Origin: Anaerocolumna jejuensis DSM 15929
GTDB taxonomy: Bacteria > Bacillota > Clostridia > Lachnospirales > Lachnospiraceae
Assembly: GCF_900142215.1 (NCBI RefSeq)
Contig: NZ_FRAC01000021.1
Coordinates: forward strand, 62,001-126,000
Direction: 5' to 3'
DNA length: 64,000 bases
Below the pieces are notes generated by a model, which worked only from the letters and a program-made list of their open reading frames with translations, was not told where the DNA came from and made no database searches. Each line of letters begins with the position of its first letter. The first letter of the stretch is position 1. Positions 52,001 through 60,977 of the stretch are shown piece after piece. The translations under genes were made by a program, and so were the position numbers.

Positions 52001-52091
52001 CTATCAGTTGAAACTCTTCTTAAATTGGGATATACTTTTAAAGGATATCCCAATTTGCTGTAATTAGGCCCTTTTTAATACCAACTGATAG
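52001..52091 (+). terminator. Nested hairpin terminator
   Basis: CTATCAGTTG (52001-52010) pairs with CAACTGATAG (52082-52091). Inside, AAATTGGGATAT pairs with ATATCCCAATTT (52022-52056). CCCTTTT follows the outer stem. Confidence 0.65.
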
Positions 52092-52177
52092 CCCTTTTCC
52101 AGAAAATAAAAAACATTTTTCAACTACATATTCAGGAATAACAAATCAAAGCTTTGCTATTCACGAAAGGAGTTAAT

Positions 52178-52675
52178 ATGCAAGAAGTATCCAATCTATA
52201 TCCTGATGATAAAAATGAATTCTATACTCTTTTAAATTCCCAGTTAAAGGCCCTTCTTGACAATGAACCTGATGTCATACCCGGGCTTGCCAACGCTTCT
52301 GCCTTGCTGATGGGTGCCCTGCAGAACATTAACTGGGCAGGCTTTTACCTCATGAAAAGAGGCGAACTGCTGCTGGGTCCCTTTCAAGGTAAGACCGCAT
52401 GCGTACATATTGCTGTTGGCAGAGGTGTCTGCGGCAGCGCCGTACAAAAGGATGAAGTCCAGCTGATACCTGACGTCCATGAATTTCCTGGACATATTGC
52501 CTGTGACAGTGCCTCCCGGTCTGAGCTTGTAATTCCGCTCCACCATAAGGGCAGCATTGCAGGGGTATTGGATATTGACAGCCCCCTGACCGGCCGCTTC
52601 GATCTGACAGACAAAGCAGGTCTTATGGAATTTGCCGCTATACTGGAAGAACTCCTTGACTGGAATACTATTTAA
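52178..52675 (+). CDS. msrC: Free methionine-(R)-sulfoxide reductase (GAF domain)
   Basis: 165 aa. The start at 52178 follows AAAGGAG. A single GAF domain with the three fRMsr cysteines: KTACVHIAVGRGVCGSAV and GHIACDSASRSELVIPL, as well as INWAGFYLM. It reduces free Met-R-sulfoxide using thioredoxin. The last 8 bases overlap the convergent beta-helix gene. Confidence 0.92.
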   Translation: MQEVSNLYPDDKNEFYTLLNSQLKALLDNEPDVIPGLANASALLMGALQNINWAGFYLMKRGELLLGPFQGKTACVHIAVGRGVCGSAVQKDEVQLIPDVHEFPGHIACDSASRSELVIPLHHKGSIAGVLDIDSPLTGRFDLTDKAGLMEFAAILEELLDWNTI

Positions 52676-53336
52676 GCCTTACTACCTCTCCCTGCTTTTT
52701 ATAAATGGAATCCGCAGGAACAAAGCCTCTTACCATGGACAGAGGATATACATGGGCTCCCTTGCCGATAACCGTACCCGGATTCAGCACACTGTTACAG
52801 CCTACTTCCACGTTATCTCCCAGCATGGCTCCCATTTTCTTCAGTCCCGTGGTAATTTTCTCTCCCTGATAATTTATTGTTACAGGGGTTTTATCAGATT
52901 TTACATTAGAGGTAATGGAACCGGCTCCCATATGCGCTTTGAAACCAAGGACAGAATCCCCTACATAATTGTAGTGGGGTACCTGTACCTTGTTGAACAG
53001 GACAACATTCTTAAGCTCTGTGGAATTGCCCACTACCGCTCCTTCTCCAACAATGGCACTTCCTCTGATAAAGGCGCAGTGCCTTATTTCTGCATCCTTC
53101 CCGATAATAGCCGGGCCTCCGATAAAGGCAGTGGGTGCTATCCTTGCAGATTTAGCGACCCATACATCTTCCCCTCTTTTTTCATATTCCTCTTTATCAA
53201 GCTCTTCCCCTAATTTACGGATAAAATCCCCGATACCGGACAGTACCTCCCAGGGGTATTCCGCTCCTTCGAAAAGCCTGGCAGCAATTGTCTGGCTCAG
53301 GTCATAATTATTTTTTATTTTCAGTTCTTCATACAT
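52668..53336 (-). CDS. Left-handed beta-helix (hexapeptide) protein
   Basis: 222 aa. From about residue 60 it consists of hexapeptide repeats (ARIAPTAFIGGPAIIG, CAFIRGSAIVGEGAVVG, VEVGCNSVLNPGTVIG), forming a left-handed beta-helix as in GlmU C-terminal domains. The N-terminal 60 residues are helical (YPWEVLSGIGDFIRKLGEEL). It is UDP-GlcNAc pyrophosphorylase-related but has no nucleotidyltransferase domain, so an acyltransferase or binding role is possible. It is convergent with the fRMsr gene with an 8-bp overlap. Confidence 0.8.
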   Translation of the reverse strand: MYEELKIKNNYDLSQTIAARLFEGAEYPWEVLSGIGDFIRKLGEELDKEEYEKRGEDVWVAKSARIAPTAFIGGPAIIGKDAEIRHCAFIRGSAIVGEGAVVGNSTELKNVVLFNKVQVPHYNYVGDSVLGFKAHMGAGSITSNVKSDKTPVTINYQGEKITTGLKKMGAMLGDNVEVGCNSVLNPGTVIGKGAHVYPLSMVRGFVPADSIYKKQGEVVRLK

Positions 53337-53409
53337 ATTAGTTTCCTCCTATATTTCTATTTTTCATTTCAGAATGAAGAAATAATCCCTGATTTTTTAA
53401 CCAGTCCGG

Positions 53410-55506
53410 TTATTTTTTCTTATAAAAGGCAGATACATTATCAAAATACTGCTTTAAGCCATATTGATTATTAAGCCCTTTTACTCCGTTTGTCAAACGG
53501 CCTACAAAGCCCTCTAACTTGCCCATATACTCCTCCTCGGTAATCTCACCCTGGGCTACCATGGTAAGTCCCTTTTCCCAGCTGGCAGTAAGCTCTGCAT
53601 TTAACATGGATTTTATGGAGGAGTTCACCACATCATATATCATTTCCCCCAGCAGGCTTGGGGTTATAATCTGGGTTTTCTTATTCAGTAATAAATAATC
53701 AATTTTTACAAGTTTATTTAAAATTTCAGCCCTGGTGGCACTGGTTCCAATTCCGCTGCCCTTAATCTGCGCCCTTAGCTCTTCATCTTCAATCAGCTGT
53801 CCCGCATTTTCCATGGCAAGAATCATGGAGCCGGAATTGTATCTCTTGGGAGGTGCCGTTTCCCCTTCCTTTATAGACATGGCCTTAACGGAAAGGAGCA
53901 TTCCCTTCTTTAAGCTTTTCACCACTTCCATAAAGGCCCCGTCAAAGCTTTCCTCTTCTCCCTCTTCCTTCTCATTCTTATTGCCGCCTTCCGGGGCAAC
54001 TTCCTTCCGTTTGTCAAAGGAATTGGTAATTACTTTCAGATATCCTTCCTCTAGGAGGATACGAAAGGAGGAAAAGAAGCTCTCGCTCTTTTGTTTGGTG
54101 GTCAGACTGATTTTCTGGTAAACCGCAGGGGGATAGAAGATACTTAAGAATCTTCTGGCAATGATTTCATATACCTTAACCCCGGTAGGAGAGAGAGAAT
54201 TCAATGCCTGAAAGCCCTGTCCTGTGGGAATAATGGCATAATGGTCCGTTATCTGCTTATCGTTGACATACCTGGTCTTTGCAATATTCTGATAGCTTTT
54301 TTTCTCCATTATCTCTGCTGCGTAATCCCTGACAATGGAGAAATTCCTTAATCCACCGATATTCTTATAAATTTCCTTGGCAACTGCCGTTGACAGGACT
54401 CTGGCATCGGTTCTGGGATAGGTGACCAGCTTCTTTTCATACAGCTCCTGGGTAATCTTAAGGGTTTCATCGGGGCTGATTTTAAAGAGCCTGGAACAAT
54501 CATTCTGAAGCTCGGCAAGATTAAACAGCAGGGGAGGGTTTTTATTCTCCTTCTTTTTCTCCATTGCTGTGATTTCTGCCAGAAGTTTATCTCCTTCTGC
54601 CATGGTATCGGTGTAGGTGGTCTTCCCGTTATCCTGCTTTTCTGAAAAAGCAGGCTCCCTGTCAATTAACTCTTCTATCAGCTTGATGGCGCTTTCTTTT
54701 TCACTGAAACCATTCTCCTTATATAATAAGGGGGAATTATAATATTTAGAACCCTCTACTGCCCTGAATTCTCCGTCAAAGGTCCTGCCGGAGGTCTCCA
54801 GTGTATTTAATACCCTGTAAAAGGGAGTTTTAACAAAATCCCTGATTTCCCGCTCTCTTCTGACTACCATTCCCAGGACACAGGTCATAACCCTGCCTAC
54901 GGATATGGCAGACCGCTTCTCACCTTTCAAATAATTGGTAATGTTCTGCCCATACTTCAAGGTAAGTACTCTTGAAAAATTGATGCCCATCAGGTAATCT
55001 TCCTTTGCCCTCAGGTAGGCAGCGGCAGCCAGATTGTCATAAGACGTCAACAGCTTCGCTTCCCTGATACCCCGGAGGATTTCCTCCTCTGTCTGGGAAT
55101 CAATCCAAACTCTTTTCTTTTCTTTATTTTCCGGTACTTTTGCCATCTGGTCCACAAGGCGGTATATGTATTCTCCCTCCCTTCCGGAGTCGGTACAGAC
55201 ATAGATACAGCTTACGTCCTCCCGGTTCAATAAGCCCTTTACCACTGAAAACTGTTTACTGACGGAGGGAATCACCTCATAGCGGTATTCTTTTGGCATA
55301 AAGGGAAGGGTTTCCAGACTCCAGCGTTTCAAAGCAGTATCATAGGTTTCAGGATAACTCATGGTTACAAGATGGCCCACACACCAGGTCACTAGGGAGT
55401 TGTCCGATTCCATGTAGCCATCCCGCTTTTTAAAGTCTTCTTTTAAGGCTTTGGCAAATTCCTGGGCCACGCTGGGTTTTTCTGATATATATAAATTCTT
55501 AGACAT
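53410..55506 (-). CDS. topB: DNA topoisomerase III
   Basis: 698 aa, type IA. The N-terminal TOPRIM domain has LYISEKPSVAQEFAKAL and CTDSGREGEYIY. The catalytic Tyr is Y363 in LVTYPRTDARVLS. GSGIGTSATRAEI is also conserved. No C-terminal zinc ribbons, typical of the TopB type. It decatenates DNA. The length and the family's spread on mobile elements allow a plasmid-type origin, but no conjugation genes are nearby. Confidence 0.95.
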   Translation of the reverse strand: MSKNLYISEKPSVAQEFAKALKEDFKKRDGYMESDNSLVTWCVGHLVTMSYPETYDTALKRWSLETLPFMPKEYRYEVIPSVSKQFSVVKGLLNREDVSCIYVCTDSGREGEYIYRLVDQMAKVPENKEKKRVWIDSQTEEEILRGIREAKLLTSYDNLAAAAYLRAKEDYLMGINFSRVLTLKYGQNITNYLKGEKRSAISVGRVMTCVLGMVVRREREIRDFVKTPFYRVLNTLETSGRTFDGEFRAVEGSKYYNSPLLYKENGFSEKESAIKLIEELIDREPAFSEKQDNGKTTYTDTMAEGDKLLAEITAMEKKKENKNPPLLFNLAELQNDCSRLFKISPDETLKITQELYEKKLVTYPRTDARVLSTAVAKEIYKNIGGLRNFSIVRDYAAEIMEKKSYQNIAKTRYVNDKQITDHYAIIPTGQGFQALNSLSPTGVKVYEIIARRFLSIFYPPAVYQKISLTTKQKSESFFSSFRILLEEGYLKVITNSFDKRKEVAPEGGNKNEKEEGEEESFDGAFMEVVKSLKKGMLLSVKAMSIKEGETAPPKRYNSGSMILAMENAGQLIEDEELRAQIKGSGIGTSATRAEILNKLVKIDYLLLNKKTQIITPSLLGEMIYDVVNSSIKSMLNAELTASWEKGLTMVAQGEITEEEYMGKLEGFVGRLTNGVKGLNNQYGLKQYFDNVSAFYKKK

Positions 55507-55637
55507 GCATAATCCAACTTTCTACCGGTTTCAAATAAAATTCATTTCTTTATCATAGCATATTTTCGGCCTGATGAAAAGAAGCTCTTCGGATTAAGTC
55601 ACAGTAAACGGATGAAAACAGGTAGCGGAAAGGGACG

Positions 55638-55872
55638 AGGACAGGTACTGCCTTGCAGGACGAGGGAATGGTTTGGAGTTTGCTGTTCGAGAACCTTTAT
55701 TCCACTAAAGCTGCAAGAAACGCAGCTGACAGTCAAAACAGCGCCAAACTCGCTACGCTCAGACAATGGCTCTGTTTTTCCTAGCTGTGTTTCTTGCAGC
55801 TTAAGTGTCATAAAGGACCTCTCAATGCAAACTCCAAACCATTCCCTCGTCCTGCAAGGCAGTACCTGTCCT
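55638..55872. repeat. Long-hairpin repeat B
   Basis: AGGACAGGTACTGCCTTGCA continuing to GGAGTTTGC (55638-55683) is perfectly matched by its inverted copy ending at 55872. Inner paired blocks lead to AAACAG.GCCA/TGGC.CTGTTT closing an apical loop AACTCGC-TAC-GCTCAGACAA. The order of blocks is that of repeat A reversed. It lies in the 473-base gap between topB and the carboxypeptidase gene. Six-frame ORFs through it (APNSLRSDN) are artefacts. Confidence 0.88.
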
Positions 55873-55935
55873 CTGGGTATCCTTAATTTAGGATCATTAT
55901 TTGCTTGTGGATTAAAGGCCCCCAATGCCGGAAAT

Positions 55936-55980
55936 AAAAAGCTGTCCCAGCAGCATGAAATGCCCCTGAGACAGCTTTTT
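55936..55980 (-). terminator. Intrinsic terminator of the carboxypeptidase gene
   Basis: On the minus strand AAGCTGTC pairs with GGACAGCTT, followed by TTTATTTCC. The stem begins right at the stop codon. Confidence 0.85.
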
Positions 55981-57017
55981 TATTTGTTTGCACTCATAAC
56001 TTTTCTACCATATTTGATGAGCTTAAGGGAATCACTCCAGCGTCCCTCGCTGGAGGAATGCATGACAACGGATAGTACAGGTCCCGAATCCGTCTCGGCG
56101 GCAGATATGAGACATCTTCCGGCAAGTCCTGTTGTTCCGGTCTTTAAACCGATGACATGGGATTCATACCATACACTGTCCTTATTTATCAGCGCATTTG
56201 TATTCCACAAGGGTAATGTCCTTCCATTGACCATCTTTAAGGTAGTGGTTCTTTCCTTTGTGATTTGGGCGATGGTCTTGTTCTTAAGGGCATTCAGGCC
56301 GATCTGTGCCATATCATAGGCAGTTGAATACTGCCCGATCGCATCATAGCCGTCAGGAGATATAAAGCAGGAATTCTCTGCTCCTAGCTTCCTTGCCTTA
56401 TCGTTCATAAGGCGGGTAAACTCCCTGATGGCGGACATCTCCTCCGCCTTACTGTCCTTAAGGGATTTCCTTCCCGTATAAACAGCCAGTACATAGGCAG
56501 CATCGTTACCGGAGGGCAGAAGCATTGCTTCCAGCAGATTATAAATCTTAAGCTTGTCTCCGGCTCTTAAACCTGCCCTGGAGGAATCATAAGGTATCAT
56601 GCTTACCTCTTTGCCCACTTTTACAGTCTCGCTGGTCCTGTTCCAGTCAAGAACCACCAAAGCCGTTAAAAGCTTTGCCGTACTTGCCGGAAATATAGGC
56701 TCAAGGGCATTCTTATGATATAGAATTTCTCCCGTATCTGCGTCAACTAAAATAGCTGACTTTGCATCAAGGGAAATTTCCGGGTTGCTGATGGAAAGCG
56801 CCTCCTTTGCCTCCTGGCTGCATTTCATATCCGGGATATAGGACATATAATCCACAGTACTGCCGTCAGAAATTAGTGGCAGATTATCATCCGCCTTTGC
56901 ATAAACCGCCTTTACTCCGTAAACATTATTGTTTATAAGCGGCACTGCATAAAAAAGATTATGAATGAAAACAGTTAAGCACAACAAGAATATTATAATA
57001 TTTGGTGTTTTTTTCAT
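55980..57017 (-). CDS. D-alanyl-D-alanine carboxypeptidase (PBP5/6 type)
   Basis: 345 aa. An N-terminal signal/anchor (about 5-25), then the SxxK motif in FPASTAKLLTAL, SxN in LPSGNDAAYV and KTG in IGLKTGTTGLAG. This trims the terminal D-Ala of peptidoglycan stem peptides outside the membrane. The C-terminal PBP5 tail domain is short or absent. AGGAGC precedes the ATG. Followed by its own terminator. Confidence 0.92.
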   Translation of the reverse strand: MKKTPNIIIFLLCLTVFIHNLFYAVPLINNNVYGVKAVYAKADDNLPLISDGSTVDYMSYIPDMKCSQEAKEALSISNPEISLDAKSAILVDADTGEILYHKNALEPIFPASTAKLLTALVVLDWNRTSETVKVGKEVSMIPYDSSRAGLRAGDKLKIYNLLEAMLLPSGNDAAYVLAVYTGRKSLKDSKAEEMSAIREFTRLMNDKARKLGAENSCFISPDGYDAIGQYSTAYDMAQIGLNALKNKTIAQITKERTTTLKMVNGRTLPLWNTNALINKDSVWYESHVIGLKTGTTGLAGRCLISAAETDSGPVLSVVMHSSSEGRWSDSLKLIKYGRKVMSANK

Positions 57018-57188
57018 TACAAGCTCCTGTTAATAGTGTAAACCCATTTTCTTCGGCCCAATATTAATATTCTCCAAAACCTCTCAGAATATGAATGGCT
57101 TATAATGAATCAGCCAAAAATTTTAACACTGTACTTTTTCCTTTATATTCGATATAATGTTCCTATTAACATGATAAAGGAGAAACTC

Positions 57189-58073
57189 ATGGACGACTAT
57201 CAGATATTCAGTGATTCATCCTGTGACACGCCAAAGGAATTGCTGGATTTACATAATATAACTCTGATACCTTACTATATAACCTTTGACCTGGAACACT
57301 ATTATAAGGAAAATATAGAAATAAGCAACGAAGAATTTTACCTCCGGCTCTCTCAGGAAAAAATTTTCCCAAAGACTTCTCTTCCTTCCATCATGGATTA
57401 TTTCCATGCCTTTGAAAAGGAAATTGTAAAAGGAAAGGATATTCTCTGCCTGTGTCTTACTCAAAAATTCAGCGGCTCCTATCAGGCTGCCGTAAATGCC
57501 AGAGAACTTCTGATAGAAAAATATCCGGATGCCAGAATATCCATCCTTGATTCCATTCAAGCTACTGCCGGTCAGGGAATCCTGCTCCTGCAGGCAGCTT
57601 ATTTAAAAGAGGCCGGCTATTCTCTGGAGGAAAATGTAAAACGGCTGGATATAATTAAAAAAGAAGCCAGAATAATGTTTACCGTGGATACCCTGGAATA
57701 CCTGGCAAAAGGCGGGCGAATCGGAAAGGTAGCCTCACTGGCCGGTACTATGCTTAATATAAAGCCTATGATTCAGCTGAAGGATGCCGAGCTTATTCCC
57801 TATTCCAATGTCAGAGGACGTAAAAAGTCTTTGGATAAAATCCTGTTTATGACGGAAGAATATTTTACCGATAACAATGTCCGTTATGACGATTATGATT
57901 TCTGCATGGCAAATGCCACTACCATGGATGATACAAGGGCTGTTCAGGCACAGCTTGAGAACCTCATCGGAAGGCCTGTTACCTATCCCGTATTTCAAAT
58001 CGGCGTAACTATTGGTACATATACCGGTCCCGGTCCTGTAGGTGTCTGTTTTGTCAGAAAATTTGACAGATAG
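57189..58073 (+). CDS. DegV-family fatty-acid-binding protein
   Basis: 294 aa. The start at 57189 follows AAAGGAG; the frame is open to 57105. It begins YQIFSDSSCDTPKELLDLHN with LTQKFSGSYQAA, SILDSIQATAGQGILLLQAA and LAKGGRIGKVASLAGTMLNI, which hold the fatty-acyl carboxylate. Such proteins (FakB-like) supply exogenous fatty acids to a FakA kinase, encoded elsewhere. A TATAAT at 57153 marks the promoter. Confidence 0.9.
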   Translation: MDDYQIFSDSSCDTPKELLDLHNITLIPYYITFDLEHYYKENIEISNEEFYLRLSQEKIFPKTSLPSIMDYFHAFEKEIVKGKDILCLCLTQKFSGSYQAAVNARELLIEKYPDARISILDSIQATAGQGILLLQAAYLKEAGYSLEENVKRLDIIKKEARIMFTVDTLEYLAKGGRIGKVASLAGTMLNIKPMIQLKDAELIPYSNVRGRKKSLDKILFMTEEYFTDNNVRYDDYDFCMANATTMDDTRAVQAQLENLIGRPVTYPVFQIGVTIGTYTGPGPVGVCFVRKFDR

Positions 58074-58084
58074 AATAGATAATT

Positions 58085-58145
58085 AAAAAAGGGTGTCATG
58101 CTTTCACTTCGCATTCTGCATGGTGAAAGCATGACACCCTTTATA
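58085..58145. terminator. Bidirectional terminator between degV and glyA
   Basis: AAAAAGGGTGTCATGCTTTCA pairs, one base shorter, with TGAAAGCATGACACCCTTT. T-runs on both sides serve the two convergent genes. Confidence 0.92.
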
Positions 58146-58207
58146 TTTGTACTGCCTATAGCTCACTGCTATTATATTACACTGCTTATCATATTCGACT
58201 CTGCTTA

Positions 58208-59449
58208 TTATTTATAAAGGGGATATTTTTCTGTTAAAGTCTTTACAAGCTCCATAGCCTTCTGCTTATTCTTGTCCACATCTGCAATCAACAGGCTGAT
58301 AGCTTCTGCAATAACCTCCATATCCTCTGCTTTCATGCCCCTTGTTGTAATGGCAGGAGTACCAAGACGGATACCGCTGGTAACAAAAGGTGATGCAGGA
58401 TCATTGGGAATCGTATTCTTGTTACAGGTTATATTGGCCGCATCCAGCAGCTTTTCTGCTTCCTTGCCGGTGACGCCCTTATTCTGAAGATCGACCAGCA
58501 TCAGGTGGTTGTCCGTTCCTCCCGATACGATCTGAAAGCCTCTCTCTGTAAGAGCCTTGGCAAGAGCCTGTGCATTCTCAATGATATTTGCTGCGTATAC
58601 CTTAAAGGAAGGGTCCAGCGCCTCTTTAAAGCAGACAGCCTTTGCTGCTATTACATGCATTAAAGGGCCACCCTGGATTCCCGGGAATACGGCCTTGTTG
58701 AGCTTATGCTCCTCTGCAAATTCAGCACTTGACAATATCATGCCGCCTCTGGGACCTCTTAAAGTCTTATGAGTGGTGGTGGTAGTTACATGGGCATAGG
58801 GAATGGGACTTTCATGGTATCCTGCTGCGACCAGTCCTGCGATATGGGCCATGTCCACCATAAGATAAGCACCCACTGCATCTGCTATTTCACGGAAACG
58901 TTTAAAATCTATCTTTCTGGCATAGGCACTTGCACCTGCCACGATTAATTTCGGTTTTACACTGAGGGCGGTTTTTTCAAGCTCCTCATAATCAATAAAG
59001 CCTTCATCATTTACTCCGTAAGGTACGATATTAAAATAGCTGCCGGATATATTCACCGGGCTTCCGTGTGTCAGATGTCCGCCATGGGCAAGATTCATAC
59101 CCATAACAGTATCACCGGGCTTAACCAGTGCAAAGAACACTGCCATATTGGCCTGGGCGCCGGAGTGGGGCTGAACATTGGCATAGGTACAGCCAAAAAG
59201 CTTCATGGCACGGTCCATAGCCAGATTTTCTGCGATGTCAACATACTCGCAGCCGCCGTAATATCTCTTGCCCGGATACCCTTCTGCATATTTATTCGTA
59301 AGCGGACTTCCCATAGCTGCCATTACTGCCTTGCTGACAAAATTCTCGGAAGCAATCAGCTCTATATGGTCTTCCTGCCTGCCAATTTCCTTCTGGATAG
59401 CCTGGGCAAGCTCCGCATCAAATCCCAAAACTTCATCAAATGAATACAT
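58208..59449 (-). CDS. glyA: Serine hydroxymethyltransferase
   Basis: 413 aa, full length. PLP-Lys is in HVTTTTTHKTLRGPRGG (about K226), with YAEGYPGKRYYGGCEYVD and NVQPHSGAQANMAV. It converts serine and tetrahydrofolate to glycine and 5,10-methylene-THF. It is a monocistronic gene with a terminator downstream. No glycine or THF riboswitch was recognised upstream. Confidence 0.97.
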   Translation of the reverse strand: MYSFDEVLGFDAELAQAIQKEIGRQEDHIELIASENFVSKAVMAAMGSPLTNKYAEGYPGKRYYGGCEYVDIAENLAMDRAMKLFGCTYANVQPHSGAQANMAVFFALVKPGDTVMGMNLAHGGHLTHGSPVNISGSYFNIVPYGVNDEGFIDYEELEKTALSVKPKLIVAGASAYARKIDFKRFREIADAVGAYLMVDMAHIAGLVAAGYHESPIPYAHVTTTTTHKTLRGPRGGMILSSAEFAEEHKLNKAVFPGIQGGPLMHVIAAKAVCFKEALDPSFKVYAANIIENAQALAKALTERGFQIVSGGTDNHLMLVDLQNKGVTGKEAEKLLDAANITCNKNTIPNDPASPFVTSGIRLGTPAITTRGMKAEDMEVIAEAISLLIADVDKNKQKAMELVKTLTEKYPLYK

Positions 59450-59568
59450 TTTTCTACCTCCATTGGCCTTTTAGCAGTATTATAACACAGGAGCCCTTTT
59501 ATTAAAAGTGATATTTCTCCCCCTTTGTAAATAAGCTGTACTTATAAAATCGAATATTTATACATCCT

Positions 59569-60192
59569 CTAAGCCTTTAACCCCATAAGCATCAGCTTTA
59601 TTGCTTCCTCAAGCATCTCCTCACAGTATCCATGCTCCTCCATGTAATGCTCACGTCTTGGGATAATGCGCTGGGCAAAGCCTATAGTGGCATTTATCAA
59701 TGTATCCGCTTCAAATTCAGGATTTTCCATCCTTCTTATGCTGCCATCTTCCATTCCCTCAAGAAACATCTGGTATATTCCCATATCCTTATCCTTATTA
59801 AACTGTATATACTCACTGGCCTCCTCCGACTCCGGGTAGCTGTCGGTAAAATACTGGTCAAATTCGTCCAAAAAACGTATTTCTTTCCTGCTGCTTACAA
59901 GCTTTTCCGCAAACAGCAGCATCCCATTTAAAAGCTTTTCATAGCCGCTTTTCAGGTCCTTCTGCTCCGTAAGCTTTTCTTCCGAATAGTCCTTTAAACT
60001 TGTGAGAACATCCTTTGCTATATAAAAGGCAATCAGCTCTTTTGCTGAAAAATGGCGGTAAAGGGTACTTCTTCCTATGCCCGCCCTTTGGGCGATATCC
60101 TTCATTTCCGTTTCACGAATCCCCTTTGACAGAAAAAGCTCTCTGGATACTTCCAGTATTTTTTTGTCCATTTCATCCAATACCCGCGGCAT
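59569..60192 (-). CDS. TetR-family transcriptional regulator
   Basis: 207 aa. The HTH is near 10-55 (LFLSKGIRETEMKDIAQ, RAGIGRSTLYRHFSAKE). The C-terminal ligand domain is not recognisable. It has no divergent partner, so its target is unknown; glyA lies downstream on the same strand but 119 bp away. Confidence 0.9.
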   Translation of the reverse strand: MPRVLDEMDKKILEVSRELFLSKGIRETEMKDIAQRAGIGRSTLYRHFSAKELIAFYIAKDVLTSLKDYSEEKLTEQKDLKSGYEKLLNGMLLFAEKLVSSRKEIRFLDEFDQYFTDSYPESEEASEYIQFNKDKDMGIYQMFLEGMEDGSIRRMENPEFEADTLINATIGFAQRIIPRREHYMEEHGYCEEMLEEAIKLMLMGLKA

Positions 60193-60350
60193 ATTGTTCT
60201 CTCCATCCCTTATACTTTATCCCTGTACTTCTATGAATTATTTTCTTCATTATAGGTGTCCGCCTGACCATTTGTCAACCCAAGGTAAGAGCTCTGCCGC
60301 TCCTTTTTATGTGACGCAGCAATGTGGTAACTGACTTTTATCTTTAATAA

Positions 60351-60977
60351 TTATTTCACACTCTGCACTGTGGTTAGCAGTTCCTGCTCGGAAATGGCTT
60401 TGGTGAACTGCACGGAATAAGAATACCCACCATCCTGCCAGATGGCAAGCACATATTTTCCGCCGCTTCCTTTAAAGGTAACGCTGTCACCATTTACCGT
60501 AAGGCTTTTTATACTCGAATACTCATTATAATCTCCGCTGACGTCCTCATCGTGAGCAGCCATTCTTAACACAGCTGTGTTGCTTTTACCCGTATATTGT
60601 ACTTGTGCAAGCTCCTTCCAGTAGGCGGTATATTGCACCTGCTCCACTTCGAAGGGAATATTATTTATTTCTTTTACAGGAAATCCAATTGCTTCCGACA
60701 TTTCCTCAATGGAACTATATTCGACAATATCCGGAATCGCCTGCTGGGGAGGTTCCTTTGGCAAATTAAGCACATTGCGGAGGATGACCGAACCAATCAG
60801 TAAAATCACAAGAGAGGCGGCTATAAAGAGGTATTTTCTATAATCAGGGAAGGAAGCACTCTTATTCTTATTCGGAGCTTTTTCCAAATCAAGCTTACTG
60901 ATATTATTTAGGATTCTATCCCGCATTTCTGAGGTAACTTCAATGTTCTTCATAACCTTATCATACCTGTTCTCCAA
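60351..60977 (-). CDS. Anti-sigma factor with DUF4367-like extracytoplasmic domain
   Basis: 208 aa. A cytoplasmic N-terminus (about 1-45) begins MENRYDKVMKNIEV, one TM helix lies at about 49-66, and a C-terminal domain (about 85-205) has MAAHDEDVSGDYNEYSS, then VTFKGSGGKYVLAIWQ and YSYSVQFT. This part resembles the duplicated domain of the adjacent lipoprotein. It overlaps the sigma gene by 17 bp, the normal arrangement for a regulator that binds and holds its ECF sigma factor. No zinc-binding HxxxCxxC motif is present. Confidence 0.75.
   Translation of the reverse strand: MENRYDKVMKNIEVTSEMRDRILNNISKLDLEKAPNKNKSASFPDYRKYLFIAASLVILLIGSVILRNVLNLPKEPPQQAIPDIVEYSSIEEMSEAIGFPVKEINNIPFEVEQVQYTAYWKELAQVQYTGKSNTAVLRMAAHDEDVSGDYNEYSSIKSLTVNGDSVTFKGSGGKYVLAIWQDGGYSYSVQFTKAISEQELLTTVQSVK

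Noticed and set aside
53410..55506. TopB as proof of a conjugative element
   Set aside because: TopB occurs on mobile elements, but no relaxase, coupling protein or type IV secretion genes lie nearby, and the flanking genes are chromosomal in type.
55612..56319. Long plus-strand ORF across hairpin repeat B and into the carboxypeptidase gene
   Set aside because: It reads through a palindromic repeat (APNSLRSDN-type translation) and then antisense of a clear PBP-type gene. The opposite ORF at 55599-55925 is nearly the same peptide, as expected from a palindrome.
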